Shown: positions 45,141 to 57,368, numbered from the stretch's first letter. The stretch: 64,000 bases of DNA from Icerya purchasi (GCA_039619475.1 CM077115.1:236806692-236870691), one strand, 5' to 3'. Numbers and translations: made by a program. The notes: a model not told the origin generated them from the letters alone.

Positions 45141-48100
45141 CACGTAGCAACGAACTATTATCATCATAAACTGCGCAACGTGGGAAACAATAGTAATTTC
45201 TAAATTAAACGATTTTTATACATTTTCCTTTTCCGATAATTTGTATTGATCCCTGTTCCGCCAACTTGTATTGTGCGATGAGGTAAATTTATTGTAAGTT
45301 TTATAAGAGATGTTTTTATCGATAACGAGAGAAGCCCTTCCAGTCAACTTTGTGAAGCCCTTTCAATCTCCTTTAATATAAAACTATATAGTACCTCTAC
45401 ATAACACCCACTTATCTACCTGTACACATCTGCGCGGTAATAGCACAATTTCCCATGTGAGATAACGACGAAGAATATTACCAGGACAAGATCTCCGAGT
45501 GCCATTTCATTAATAAGATGCATGCCACATTTCAGGCCACTCCGTGAACTCCTTGTTCAAACAAGATGAAATGTATCGGGAACTTTTTCTTTTTTCTTTT
45601 GTATTTCTACTTTTCCGGATTGAGAGAAATTTCATGAAACCTCCGACGGAGAAGGGCTCAATAATTAAGACTTTCGGCATTATTTTTGACCATATTTCGA
45701 TGAATATTTTTAGCATTTTCAGCTGCAGGCAACTGAGATTTCGGAATATTGTTGTGTGTCTTCCAAAAGTCTGTCGACCACGGCGAACGAATTTTATTTC
45801 ACATTAAAATTCGTAACACGTCATCATCTCGTCTAGGAACTGATATGGAGTTTGAAGTCTTCCCAATGTGTGCCAACCGATGACATTCTACGGAACTGAA
45901 AAAGTTACCCTGCGCCCGCTAATCCGGACAAGGTAACCGGAAATTACCAGTTATCAGTGCATTTGTGCACGAGTTTTATGAAAAACTTCTACATTAATGT
46001 CGCAGTTGTAAATTTGGCAAGCGTTTTATTTTTGATAGTCCACTACACATAAAAACGATACCATCTGACACGAGATTCATTTCTTGCCAGGATGATGAAA
46101 CAAAAGCCGAAATACTGTTCGTCCGGGCTGCGTAATTTTCGTTAATTTAAATCGTAACTGGCCTTTGCACTCGACCCGAAATGTGAACGATCTCACGATA
46201 CGATTGTTTTTCGACAACCCTACGCGACTGACTTTGAATTTCATTCTTTTGGGAAAATATTTCTATTATAAATGTTCGCCTTTCTTTGCGGTTCCTCTAT
46301 TTAAAAGCCGAAACATGGTCCGAAAAGAAAAAAAAAAAGAAAGAAAATAAGAACTCTACGCATACATATACATATATGTATGTTATTAGTGTACGCGGCG
46401 TGGTGTTAGTTCGCAGAGACGTCTCGGGCACCGGCAAGTTCGAGCATTTTTCATCTGAAACAGGGCCGCCACTGAAGCACAAGCTGCTCCTTAATAGTGC
46501 GATATTTATGCGATGACAAAGACCGGAAAATAGAGCGTTAGACAGTGCAAATGGAGTGGGAAATTTCGTAGCGCGCATATTACGATAGTCCCCACGTCGG
46601 GCGCTGTGAGACACTGAAAAATGCCCGCAGAAATGAAGTTATTACGAGGTACAATGAAGTGTTAAACCGCCCCGCGGTTGATTAACGCGGTTAAATTGGT
46701 CGGAAGTGAATCTGTGATAAATAATGCGCGGCTCGGAAGCATTTTTCAACTTCCGAATATGTATTTCCAAGATGTCTGAATCTATCATCAACAAGTTCGC
46801 ATTGGTCGCATCAATAATCCTAAACAACGACTAGCCCCGTAGAACTGAAGGATTAGTATTGGTTACATTTCGAATATTCCTGTCGCCTGCCTGTGTCGGA
46901 AGAATTGTTTAGCGGACATTTTTTATATTATATTAATCGAAATTATTATTTTTATTCAATTAATGCACGATGGTAATTAAGATTTTGACGTAGGAAGCCG
47001 CTACACTGGAAGTATTACTACAACGGGATACGCAATTAGCAAATCTAATATACATATATATTGCCCGGGCAATTGCTGCTGCAGTGATGAATTAAGGAAG
47101 AGAGAGGAATTAAAAGCGGTCACATTCGCTATAATCTGTTTTCCGGTAGATTTAAGTAGATTGATTAATTTTTTTTCCTTTTTAACAATACACATATACA
47201 TTTTAAAAAAACAAAAAAACAAAAAAACCAAACACGTATTTTCTGTGCTCACGTCGTTAGCAGAAGAAGGAAAAAATAAAAAACAAGTAAACAAGTGAAA
47301 TTTTTTACCAATCACGTTTAGAAAGTAGCATTTTGATAAAAAAAAAAAAAACAAACAGAAAAGCAAAACGGGGGATTCGAATTTTCGGGCCTCTATGCGA
47401 AGTTAAAAGGTGGGCGCTGTCGATTTGTTTGGGCGATTTTTTTGAAATTGTGTGGCAATTTGTTCGGCATTAGGCCCAAAACGTTTTTTATATGAAGCCG
47501 CCAGATGCTTGGTTCTAATAACGGTACGGCTGTGTAAGGCTGGCCTTTTTCATTATTTCATTTTTCTACCTCCAGTAGCCCACTCAATTTCGAAAAGGTA
47601 AGTTTTAAATGTTTTCATTCGAATGTGAACAAAAAAAAACGAATATGCACATATCATCACTGTTTCAATGTTTTAGCGGGCTGTGCTTAGGCGTTTTTTT
47701 TTTTTTGTACTTTCTTTACTCCTTTTTATCTCGCATTTCTACGCAACGCTTTATCATCGGTTGTCATTACTATCATCCTTTCTCAAATTATTTCCATGCT
47801 CCGTTTCACTTTTTCTTTTTTTTTTTTCCGGGAATAAAAGAAAATAACAAAGAAAAGAAGGAAGGCGGTTTCTTTTTTATTTTTTTCGAAGAATGCACAC
47901 AATTGAAATAACTCGAAATGCGAAGATACGTTAAGAATAAACAATTCTAAATGGTGCCAAAGAGATACAATCAAAATAATCGCGCTGATCCGCATAAAAA
48001 GTAGCTACAATACTTCCAGATCATTGCAAGTTCTAAGTTTATTCGCTCCGCGAAGTTGAATAACAATGAACTTTACAACGCATTTTCATACGTAGTTTAT

Positions 48101-48377
48101 ATGATACAAAAACAAAAGTGATCAATTTTTACCTTTAAAAATTTTTTCAAAATTTAAATTTCCCCTCAGTTCTCGCTTCCAGATATTTCGCCTTTTCGTT
48201 AACGTGTTTTTATAAAATTTAAACTCCATATATTATTTCGTTTTATTTTTGCGAGATTCGGTTTCCTTTAAATTAAAAATGACATACGGTGTACGAATTT
48301 TTCAATTACATCGCTTTTAAAGTTTATATTGATATTGCTGTATAGTTTAGGGAGATTATTTCTTAATTTCTGGCATC
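45141..48377. other. Gene-poor region; unique-looking sequence at 45.8-46.9 kb
   Basis: No gene recognised. The interval 45830-46860 is of higher complexity and CpG content than its flanks, with no visible transposon, and might be conserved non-coding DNA. A tiny putative exon (acceptor TTTTTCTACCTCCAG ending at 47575, donor GTAAGT at 47598) would be only 22 bases and is not called. T and A homopolymers lie around 47340, 47700 and 47820. Confidence 0.4.
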
Positions 48378-48386
48378 AGAATAATA

Positions 48387-48439
<53 letters not shown>

Positions 48440-48475
48440 CAAATCAAATAACACTTTATTATTATTATTATTATT
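48378..48475. repeat. (AAT)n / (ATT)n microsatellites at a LINE 3' end
   Basis: Two trinucleotide runs (about 48378-48439 and 48459-48475) flank the sequence TCAAATCAAATAACACTTTA. In minus-strand sense this is the 3' terminus of the LINE that follows. A similar terminus with the same CAAATCAAATA lies at about 54620-54690. Confidence 0.85.
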
Positions 48476-49180
48476 ACAAGAAAAGCCACTTATGCGCAAT
48501 ATTACGCGAGTAGTGGTCAAAACAAAAATTAAGTCTTTACGATAACAAACGATACGGACGCATTATTGTGGTTGTAGGTATAAAGTAATAGCAAAATTTA
48601 ACAAGAAAAATAATAGAAAAAGGTTTAAAAAAAAATAACATAAAATAAAATAAAATAATAATATAAAAAACAGAACAAAAAAAAAACAAAAATTAAATAA
48701 AAATAAAGATATTATATCATTTACAACAAACTGTAATAGGAAAACAAAATCAAAACAAGATGAGGTAAATGTGTTGTGCAGTATGAATACATACGAGTAC
48801 TACGCCCTGATAATGTCAATTTCAGTAATTAACATTTTACTTTATAAGTGATTTTAAAAATCGATGCTAATAGTACAAACCAATACTTAAAATAATTATG
48901 TACATTAAATAGTCTCAAATGCTAACATCTACCCTTTCATCTACACCCATTTTTGCAAGCAACCATACTCACAAGTCAGCTTAAATATCCTGTATAACAT
49001 ATACAATGATGTGTACAACAAACACATTAGCTACACCAAATACATCTACTCCCTCAGTAATATACATAATTTTACACTCACACAGAAAACAGATATATCC
49101 ACATATATACTGAATTATTCAAATTTACCACACTTATTCCATTTGTATGTACATATAATAATATAATCTGCTCTCAAGTG

Positions 49181-49376
49181 CATTTCGGTGAAGATAACAT
49201 AAGTTATGTACTGAAATAGAGAGATAAATGAGAAAATACAATATAGTTAATAAGTAAATTAGTAACAATAGTATAAAACATTTCAGTGAAGATAACATAA
49301 GTTATGTACTGAAATAGAGAGATAAATGAAAAAATAAAATATAGGTAATAAGTAAATTAGTAATGATGGTGTAAAA
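49181..49376. repeat. 98-base tandem duplication in LINE 3' region
   Basis: Copy one 49181-49278 and copy two 49279-49376 match almost throughout (CATTTC.GTGAAGATAACA..., AAATTAGTAA at the ends), with a few substitutions. Each holds the short palindrome CATAAGTTATG. Confidence 0.9.
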
Positions 49377-49562
49377 AAGTGGCTGTAAAGATATAAGATG
49401 AATATCCTTTTAGGTGTATCTTAAAAGGATAGTATTAAAATGTTATGAATTTAGTCTTAAGATGACTGGGGATTATGCAGCGTAAATTTAAAAGGTCGAT
49501 TTGCAGATTGAATAGAATTTATAAAAATACGCGAAGTTCGTATAAATAGACGGAGTATGTCT

Positions 49563-52133
49563 TCAATGAATCACGTTTTTGCTAAAGTAATTAATGAGAT
49601 ACTTTCGCCTGTATTTATAATTTCTTAATGGTGGTTTTCTAGTTTGGAGTTGCATTTTTATAGCTACAGGCAAAGAATTAAACAGTTTGAAACCCATGTA
49701 AAAGACCTGTTGACGTACATGGTGTTTATTAGTTCGTGATATCTTAGCTATTTCTTGTTTAGATTGTCTTGTTATTCCAGGTTTCATGGATATGTTAAAT
49801 TTTGATTTGTTCTTTAAGACAAATAGAAGGAGATGTATTTCATATAAGTTGCTTACTGTTAACAGTCCATTATTATTTGGTATGTCTCCACGATTGCTAC
49901 ATAAGGTTAATATATTCGTTTTTGCAATTGTGTTATCTGCTGTAAGCAATAAGCAGAGGCATGGCCCCAGTGCATGATGCCGTATGTGAGAACTGGCTGG
50001 TATAGTGCTAGATATATTCGACGGAGATGCTTGATATTGAAATGATGACTAAGGTGATAGAATAAAAAGTTTAACCTCCGTAGTTTAGATGCAAGATGTT
50101 GGATGTGTTTATCCCAGAGTAGCTTACAATCTAAAAACATTCCAAGATATTTAATATTGTACACTTTTTCTAATATGTTGTTATTGTCCCAATAGATTGT
50201 TATATTATCCCAACGGGTCTGGGGTAAATTACTATATATCATAAATTTTGTTTTATTTAAATTAACTGTAACAAAATTTTCAGCCAACCAATTTTTAATT
50301 TTTGTCAGATCTGTTTGTATTAGGTGTTGTAGAACACTACTTTCCCGAGCACTTATAAGGAGAGCAGTGTCATCTGCGTAACAAAATATTTTATCGTTTA
50401 TATCCAGGTTGCATAAGTCGCTAATATAAATTAAGAATAGAAGTGGTCCTAGAATACTTCCTTGTAGTACTCCATACTGATTTACAATGTTGTCACTGTG
50501 TACACTATTAATTTTTGTAGTGTACAACCTTTTGGTTAGGTATGATTTAAACCAGTTATGTATAATGCCACGGAAACCACAATGATGCAATTTGTGTAAT
50601 AATATGTTGTGGTCAACGACGTCAAAGGCCTTTTTAAGATCTAGATAGACTGCCGCTACAGATCGCCCTGACTCTAAATTTTTGGCTATTAGCGAGCAAT
50701 GATCAAAAATTGCATCATTCGTACTTCTTCCAGGCATAAAACCGTATTGATTCACGCTGAAAAATTCATTCGATTATAGAAAAGCGAGCATTCGGCGTTT
50801 TATGCACTTTTCAAATATTTTTGAAATGGTGGGGAGAATACAGATGAGCCTATAGTTTGAAAGATCAGCTTTGTCTCCAGATTTGTGAATAGGAGTTATG
50901 ACACCTAATTTTAATACTTCTGGGAATGTTTCTTCTTTAATGGATTGGTTGAATAAATATGTTAATGGTCTAATAAAGAAATTAATGTTTTCTTTTATTA
51001 GAATAATAGAAATTCCGTCTGATCCGAAAGAAAATTTGTTTGGCAGGGAAAGAATTCCAGACTTTATTTCATCGGGAAGTAAATCATAGAACCCAAATGA
51101 CTTTAAATTAGGTATCCCTTTGGAAGTGTATGTATTAATCACATTGTTATATTTGATACTAATTTTTCATTACCACCAACATTGATTTTAGAACCGTTTA
51201 TGGAGATTTCTTTAATTGTATGGTCTGAGTTTCCTAAAACGTTTTTGATGACCGACCAGTATCTTTTTTGGTCAAAACCACAGTTTTGTAATAATTTGCT
51301 ACAATAATCCATCTTTGCTTTCCTGGCCTGCTTTTGAACTTCTTTAGAGACTTTTTTAAATTGAGCTAGAAGTGTGGAATTTGTTGAAGATGACTTGGAT
51401 AATTTGTAAAGTTGATTTTTGTTTTGGGTAAGTGTTACTATTTCATCAGTGATCCAGTGAGACCTTTTGTGGAAACCTCTTTTATTGAGTTGAAGTACTG
51501 CTGCACTGTTCAAACATTCTTTAAGAAATTAAATTTTTCATCAACAGAAAGATCACTTTGATATAGTTCATTGAGCGAGTAGTTGCCAAGATTTTTAGTG
51601 AAAAGCGATTTATCAAAAAAGTATTTTTGTTTTGATGAATATGTTTGATATGTAAAGTCTGTTTTTACATCTGCAGTAATGGCACAATGATCAGAGAAAC
51701 TAATGTTAAGAATCTCATGATTAATGTTTGGACTGAATAAATTATTATCTATATTCCTAATAAACAAGTGGTCTATACAAGATGTGTAATTCAGTCGACA
51801 CCGTATGTAGGTCGGCTCCTTAATAATACTCGAGAAACCAAGAGAATAGAGTAAGTTTAAATAATCAGATTTATAACCCCACCCGACCTCTTACCCTGTC
51901 GACATTGTCCCACAGAAGTGAAACCTGGGATGGAGTATCGCGTCAATTCCTCATCATATAACCATGTCTCTGTCAATGTGATAATGTCGTACGCAAAATC
52001 TCGTTCATTTAGAAATATTAGAAACTCGTCAAATTTGTTTCGTAAACTATTAATATTTAATGTGAATAATTTTAATGAATTAGTAATTGAAATCGGAGTT
52101 AAGGATTCTTTGTATATTTATAAGGTTTTTTGA
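49563..52133 (-). pseudogene. LINE ORF2: endonuclease (deleted) and RT, broken
   Basis: Minus-strand pieces in order. Endonuclease N-terminus near 52080-51880: LKLFTLNINSLRNKFDEF, ITLTETWLYDEEL, YSIPGFTSVGQCR. An abrupt jump at about 51868 omits the centre of the domain. The endonuclease end follows at 51855-51640 with LLYSLGFSSIIKEPTYIRCR, SCIDHLFIRN and FSDHCAIT. After two frameshifts (about 51512 and 51140) the RT begins. It contains FGSDGISIILIKENI, PIHKSGDKADLSNYRLICIL, a TAA between 50774 and 50755, YGFMPGRSTNDAIFD, VYLDLKKAFDVVDH (catalytic Asp), GVLQGSILGPLLFLIY, CYADDTALL near 50380 (catalytic YADD) and KYLGMFLDCKLLWDKHI. A last frameshift near 49930 gives the C-terminus (MGFKLFNSLPVAIK). 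The RT core residues survive; the protein does not. Confidence 0.88.
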
Positions 52134-53448
52134 GTTATTATTAATTTGCAACTAAAACAAATTATAAAATGGAACAGTTAATATTACGAAAGAAGTAGGA
52201 AAAAATAAAAATATGTGAAATAGGTATAGTGTATAGTTCACTAAGTGTACTGTATCATTTAAAGCGTCTACTGGCATTTAAAATTGAATTAAAGTTAAAA
52301 TAACAAAATTCTATGAAGTTGATAATTATGAAACAAATGACGAAAAGGTAAAAAAGATGTAACGTATGATATGTAAAAAGTAAATACAAAATATAAAATT
52401 TTAAAAGTACCAACGGTTTAATGTAAAATTTTAAATTCGAATTTACCGAAAGTATATATAGTGTAACTTTAGATGGACAAGAAAGAGAAAAAGAAATCGT
52501 GAATGATTAAGATGTGCATATGAACTTATAATTAACAGCGTTCAAACATGTATGTATAAAAGAAATGGATGCCCACTTGCTTTGAAGGAAAACTCTATTC
52601 TATCTTAACTGAACTAATTGAAGAATAAATTAAGAGCATTTTTATATTTACATATCTTTCTAAATAGTAAATTAAAACGAAACCAATGAATTTGTCAAAA
52701 AATAATAAAGAAAACTGTAAATAATTAAATCTTTAAGAATTCGCATTATAAAAAGTAGTTGTATGTTGTAAGCAATTACTTAAGAGTATAAAGTTAAAGT
52801 TAAATTAGTTCATTAAATAAGTAGAATGATACATATGTCGTATTTTGTTTGTTTATTTATTTCACTCTGTATTGCTTTAAGTAATAGATTTTAAAATTAT
52901 GAAGGTTGAAAAATGAAATTTAAACTGACTGATTAAGTTATAAAATTGAACAGAAAGACAATTTGAAATTAGGATATATGTAGGCAATATTTGCAACTAG
53001 AAAATGAACTAAAAAGGCAAAGTAAAACGAATTTTATACGTATTGTTATTTTTTCTATGATTAATGTTAAAAACAAAGTATAATGAAAAAACAAAATGTT
53101 TCTAACAATAATAAGTTAAATTAGTGGAAACTATATTAAAGTATAATATTAAAAATAACGGTAAAGTAAGAGCTATATCTTAGTTACCGCGAAGTAAACA
53201 GTGAAAACTCTTTTATTACAGTTAAATTTAACATGAATGAAGTATTCTAAAATAATAATAGCAATAGTAATATATCTTAAGTACGAACTATTAAAGTTAT
53301 TGGTTAAGTGTAACAGTAATATGATAAAAATAAAAGTTATCTTCCCCGAAATACATGTATAAAACCAATATACACTTTCTAGTAGAAAGTAAAACAAGAA
53401 ATAATTAGAAGAAATCAACCACTTACCATCATAGAAATTTAACCATAG
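52134..53448. other. AT-rich gap between LINE ORF1 and ORF2
   Basis: Very A/T-rich, with no readable domain on either strand. In an intact LINE the two ORFs would lie close together, so this is either a decayed insertion or heavily eroded element sequence. Confidence 0.4.
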
Positions 53449-54366
53449 TCAAACAGAGGATGTTTTAAGTCCTGAGATTTGTTCAGTGGAGTGGATCCGG
53501 ATAATACGAGTACCCTCGTCCTTCCGGGCAAGAATCTTTCCCTCGCGGATCCAAACGAACTTCCAGCCTTTTCCATGTAGACCACGAGCAGCTTGGAATA
53601 AATCTGAGTTTTCGGGAGTCAAATGTTCATTGACGTAGAAACGGCGCTCCGCGATTTTACCCGAGAAACCTATAGTTGCCAGTGTAGGCTTAGTGGAACG
53701 GAACTTTTTTAGTAGTTCAGATTTTAAAGCACGTCTACAAAATTTAACTACAACGGCTGGATGTTGTTGGTGATCTGTTTTTCTAAGACGGTGGCATACG
53801 TCTATATGATTTCCAGTGACTGGGACTCCAACTGCTTCTCCCACTTTACTGACAATATCGTAAACATTCTCGTTTGGAGTAGTCGGAATATTATTTAATA
53901 TAACATTATTCCGTCTTGTGTATTGTTCAATATTACACAATCGGGTGTTTAAATTTATGTTTTGCTGTCTTAAATTCGAGTTTTCTTCCTGAAGTTTAGA
54001 AATTAAGTCTAGGCTACTGTTTAGTTTAGTAGTAACGCTAGCGATTGATGCTCGCATTTCATCGAAAAGCGACATCATCAGCTCGCGCAAAGTGCTAATT
54101 TCATTTTTTACTGTACTTGTAAGCAACTCAGTAGAATCCATCCCCGCGGCTACCAAACTAATATTTTCTGAATCTGGAGCCTTTTTTCGTGTATCTCCAC
54201 GGCAAGAAACACATTTCCAGGTTGCCCTTTTTGGATTGCCCATTTGTAGCCAGGTTCCAGCTTGCATTCCACTGCAGGGAAAGTGTAATTGTCCTAAACA
54301 GGTCGAGCAAGCTGCATAATCTTCGCCGACAAGAATAGCTTTATCACACTTTTTACATTTAATCAT
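53449..54366 (-). CDS. LINE ORF1: PHD-like finger, coiled coil, FP-like domain
   Basis: Open frame of 305 codons, uninterrupted. Residues about 4-55 form a C4HC3-type zinc finger (CKKC, CSTC, HFPC, CVSC), PHD-like. Residues about 110-150 (LISKLQEENSNLRQQNINLN and on) are a coiled coil. Residues about 150-300 (RRNNVILNNIPTTPNENVYD, YVNEHLTPENSDLFQAARGL, WKFVWIREGKILARKDEGT) match the domain named after the baculovirus FP protein, which is widespread in ORF1 products of insect CR1/Jockey-type LINEs. The expected role is binding element RNA as a multimer. The start Met is the first codon of the finger region and follows a short AT-rich leader. It lies upstream of, and in the same orientation as, the broken ORF2. 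Its intactness is notable, but expression is unproven. Confidence 0.85.
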   Translation of the reverse strand: MIKCKKCDKAILVGEDYAACSTCLGQLHFPCSGMQAGTWLQMGNPKRATWKCVSCRGDTRKKAPDSENISLVAAGMDSTELLTSTVKNEISTLRELMMSLFDEMRASIASVTTKLNSSLDLISKLQEENSNLRQQNINLNTRLCNIEQYTRRNNVILNNIPTTPNENVYDIVSKVGEAVGVPVTGNHIDVCHRLRKTDHQQHPAVVVKFCRRALKSELLKKFRSTKPTLATIGFSGKIAERRFYVNEHLTPENSDLFQAARGLHGKGWKFVWIREGKILARKDEGTRIIRIHSTEQISGLKTSSV

Positions 54367-54619
54367 GTTAACAGAGTAAATGAACTAAATAAGATGAACT
54401 AAATGTGAAATGACTAAATTGAACGCGGCTATATTGATACAATTTTAAAACGTTATAACTTGCAAACCGTTTTAGCAATTACGATTTAGCAAAACTCTTA
54501 AAAGAATTAACAGAAATAAATTCGTTAAAACTTGATTTAATTAATTAAAAACCGCCATGCATGTAATAACTTCGTACCAAACCAAGAGTAAAACAAAACA
54601 CAACCGCTCACAATAACAA

Positions 54620-55545
54620 TAATAATAATAATAATAACAATAACGAATAATAATAATAATATCAAATCAAATATCAAATAATTTATTATAGATTACAGCT
54701 ACATAATGAGAATTAACGTGAAATACTCCAGGCGATTATTGTTATTGTCATAAAGCAATATTTCGACGGCACTTAATTATGTGTATAACATTCTCTAGTC
54801 ATTTAAAGAATGTTATACACATTATTAAGAGGTTCTTTTAAAACGAGAAAGGGAAAAATTTGGAGTACACTCATAAAATAGAAATAATAAGTAAAATAAA
54901 ACTTACACTATACAATTTGGAAAGGTGGCCAAGGAATTTTGTATGAGATTTCGAAAAATATATATTATACAAATACGACTTGAACTTATAACAACTCGGT
55001 TCATGCGTGTTACATTAGCTATTCTTCGAATACAAATAATGGATCTGAATTGTCACAATCTAAATCTAATGGCCAAAATGCTCTAGCAGGCAATTGTGCC
55101 TTTTTTTATAGTTTTTCAAGTCGTTTTTTAGGTAACCAGGCAATTGATTATAAAGTCTAGGGGCCATATACACCGACTTATTTATAGAATGTTAATAAAT
55201 TTAGGCTCCATTACTAATTCTTTTCCATAACTCCTCGTCACCCCTTCGTTAACTATGAACTTAAACTCTGAGCTGTTTTTAAGCGAAAATGCTAATAACT
55301 GAATAAAGTGGTTATGTTTATTATCGTAAACCATTTTCACCGGTCGGGAAACACCTGTATTCTAATAATTCTGATGGTACAGTTGCAGCGCTCACATTAC
55401 TAAAAACTAACCCCTTTTTTCTCCGTAATTAACGGTATTTTACATCATCACCTTTGCTAAAGATAAAATGATTCAGACATATATTTAATGGAACATTATA
55501 ATGTCTTTTAGAACTTAAATTAATGTGTTCAAATTTAAACCATTG
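54620..55545 (-). mobile_element. 3' end of another LINE, minus strand
   Basis: The minus strand gives an uninterrupted stretch RPVKMVYDNKHNHFIQLLAF, then SLKNSSEFKFIVNEG (about 55345-55240), one stop after FINIL, and SVYMAPRLYNQLPGYLKNDL ending at a TAG at 55083-55085. The VY..(P/G).(K/R)LYN.LP pattern is the stereotyped C-terminus of Jockey/CR1-type ORF2. The 3' region carries a strong hairpin (54772-54829). The terminus near 54660 (CAAATCAAATA next to AAT repeats) resembles that of the LINE ending at 48.4 kb, so both probably belong to related families. A piggyBac-like element interrupts the upstream side at 55546. The RT core is absent. Confidence 0.65.
54772..54829. repeat. Strong hairpin, 23-base arms
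   Basis: Arms CTTAAT.ATGTGTATAACA and onward TTCT (54772-54794), and their inverse (54807-54829), pair with one mismatch around a 12-base loop. The hairpin sits in the 3' untranslated region of the minus-strand LINE and may be a structure recognised by its reverse transcriptase, which is inference. Confidence 0.85.
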
Positions 55546-55549
55546 TTAA

Positions 55550-56036
55550 CCCGCCAGTACTCGCTAGGCATAGCAGGACGCCGGTACTCGCGCGTGAGAT
55601 TTTCTCTCACATGGGATTTCTGTGTAAACTCTACCCAGTTTTTGAACAGTCTGGTTGAAAATAATTGTCTGTTCATTCATCATTCTCATCTTTCACTTTT
55701 CTCATTATACTTTTATACTTCAACTTCCAAAAATTAAGGCTCTGAAAACCATTTTTAGGTTAATTTTTTCAATTGGTACCTTTAGGTATACTTAAAAACG
55801 CAATAGTCTATATTTGGATCCGTCGAATGAGAATAATAAATACGACCGAGTCGTTAAATATTCCTCTATTCTTCAAAAATAAATTGACTTAAAAAACGAC
55901 AAAACTAAAATAATATTTATTTGCATATATTAATATAAATTTTATTATCTCCCGTTCACATTAATATTTTAAAGCGTTTGAAAAACTATCTAATATCTTG
56001 AGAAATACGCTATTCTATTCTCCGACAATCGAAGAG

Positions 56037-56090
<54 letters not shown>

Positions 56091-56728
56091 TAACGTCCTT
56101 TAGTTTTTATCGTCTGGAACTGTACACCTTAACGATTTGACTTTTATTCAGCTTTTTCTTCGAAGAATCTTTATTGAAATATGGCAATCCACATACAACA
56201 GTAATTTTTTAATTTTAAAATAATCCACTTATTACACTTTTGATTTTTATTTTATCACTTTAATTTAACAAAATCATAAAAATTATAATAAATTTCAATC
56301 GATTCAGCGTCCCAAATAACATAGAAAACGATACCCCACATGCCTATATTCTGAAAAACATCGAAAATCCGAACTCTTACACCCATAGTCACCCGTATAT
56401 ACTCGCACGGCTGTGCGATCCACATCAATCGATTCAACGCTCAAAATTACATGGGAAATGATACCCCACATGCCCATGAAAAAGTTTCACAGGCACTGAA
56501 AAAATTGAAACTGCAGCACTCGCGTGTGAGACTTTTTCTCACAACTCAGCACTAACGAAAACAAATACCTTAGAGGTGTCTGACTTTGACTGTAGGGTGT
56601 CCTTTGGCTAGATGTGCCCTTCCCTTCCAGCTATACAAGGCCCCAACTTTCCCACCTTCGTGTACCCTAGATAACACCGTTTCATCCAGACATGTGAGAG
56701 AAAATCTCACGCAGCGAGTACTGGCGGG
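55550..56728. mobile_element. piggyBac-like non-autonomous element
   Basis: Exactly flanked by TTAA at 55546-55549 and 56729-56732. The 16-base perfect terminal inverted repeats start with CCC: CCCGCCAGTACTCGCT at 55550-55565 and its inverse at 56713-56728. A subterminal motif GTGAGATTTTCTCTCAC lies at 55594-55610 and, inverted, at 56694-56710, 29 bases from the repeat on the left and 2 bases on the right. Such asymmetric spacing is seen in piggyBac ends. The left end has a second near-copy of the terminal sequence (CGCCGGTACTCGC, 55579-55591). Inside are a (TA)n tract (56038-56085), a third subterminal-type motif (56518-56543) and a 130-base-period duplication (56298-56344, 56428-56474). No transposase is encoded. 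Confidence 0.88.
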
Positions 56729-57368
56729 TTAAATGCCTCGAAATCTACCGCCCTTGTCTATGCCGTATTTGAAGTTTCTGAATAATTTTATTCCAGCCAG
56801 CTTCGTTAATTTTGTTTTCCGATGCTTTGAAATTTAGCGCTGTTTTCATATTAATCAGTAAATACTCTTAATTTCTACGTTACTGAAACTGGATAGAAGA
56901 TTGATTGTACACAAAATAACCGACGCACAAGAAATTAGTCCACATACCGAGCGGAGCGGATAGGACACTAAATATATACACTGAAATGGACTTTATTAGA
57001 GCCATCTTTTGACAATATCCAAACTTGAAATTCATTTTCGGCCATATTGTATCATTCCCAATATTGTTCTTTATTCGGCTTACCTATGTTCAATGTACAC
57101 CAACTAAATCGAGCAGTACTGAGTGACGAGGAGTGTCTTATGCACAATCCTGTGTTGTCGAATTATTCTCTTTTTTTTTCCTTTCCACTGTACCAGTAAG
57201 AACCGTAAACAATGCCCGTAACCTCTCTTCCTTATATTTTTAAGCCAACTTATCCGTCCAATGAAGGATTGAGTCAGTGGAATAATACGATTATAACAGG
57301 AATCGTTCCGTGTTGCATCCATTGTTGTCATGGATAATGCGAAAAGTAAAGAATGATAAAGCGTGTTT

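Larger units (their letters stand above)
48440..54400 (-). mobile_element. CR1/Jockey-like LINE, minus strand, decayed
   Basis: The order on the minus strand is ORF1 (54366-53449), an AT-rich gap of about 1.3 kb, ORF2 from about 52133 to 49563, a long AT-rich 3' untranslated region, and a terminus at about 48440 in front of (ATT)n. The 3' region includes a 98-base tandem duplication. ORF1 is open, whereas ORF2 carries an internal endonuclease deletion, three frameshifts and one stop. RNase H is absent, as is normal for the group. The 1.3 kb gap between ORF1 and ORF2 holds no readable protein and may be an insertion or decayed sequence. Confidence 0.8.

Noticed and set aside
45544..45807. 87-codon plus-strand frame as a host gene exon
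   Set aside because: No splice sites, no domain, and an overlapping minus-strand frame of similar length; composition resembles flanking non-coding DNA.
47576..47597. 22-base putative micro-exon with CAG/GTAAGT signals
   Set aside because: Too short and unsupported; such splice-site pairs are expected by chance in AT-rich sequence.
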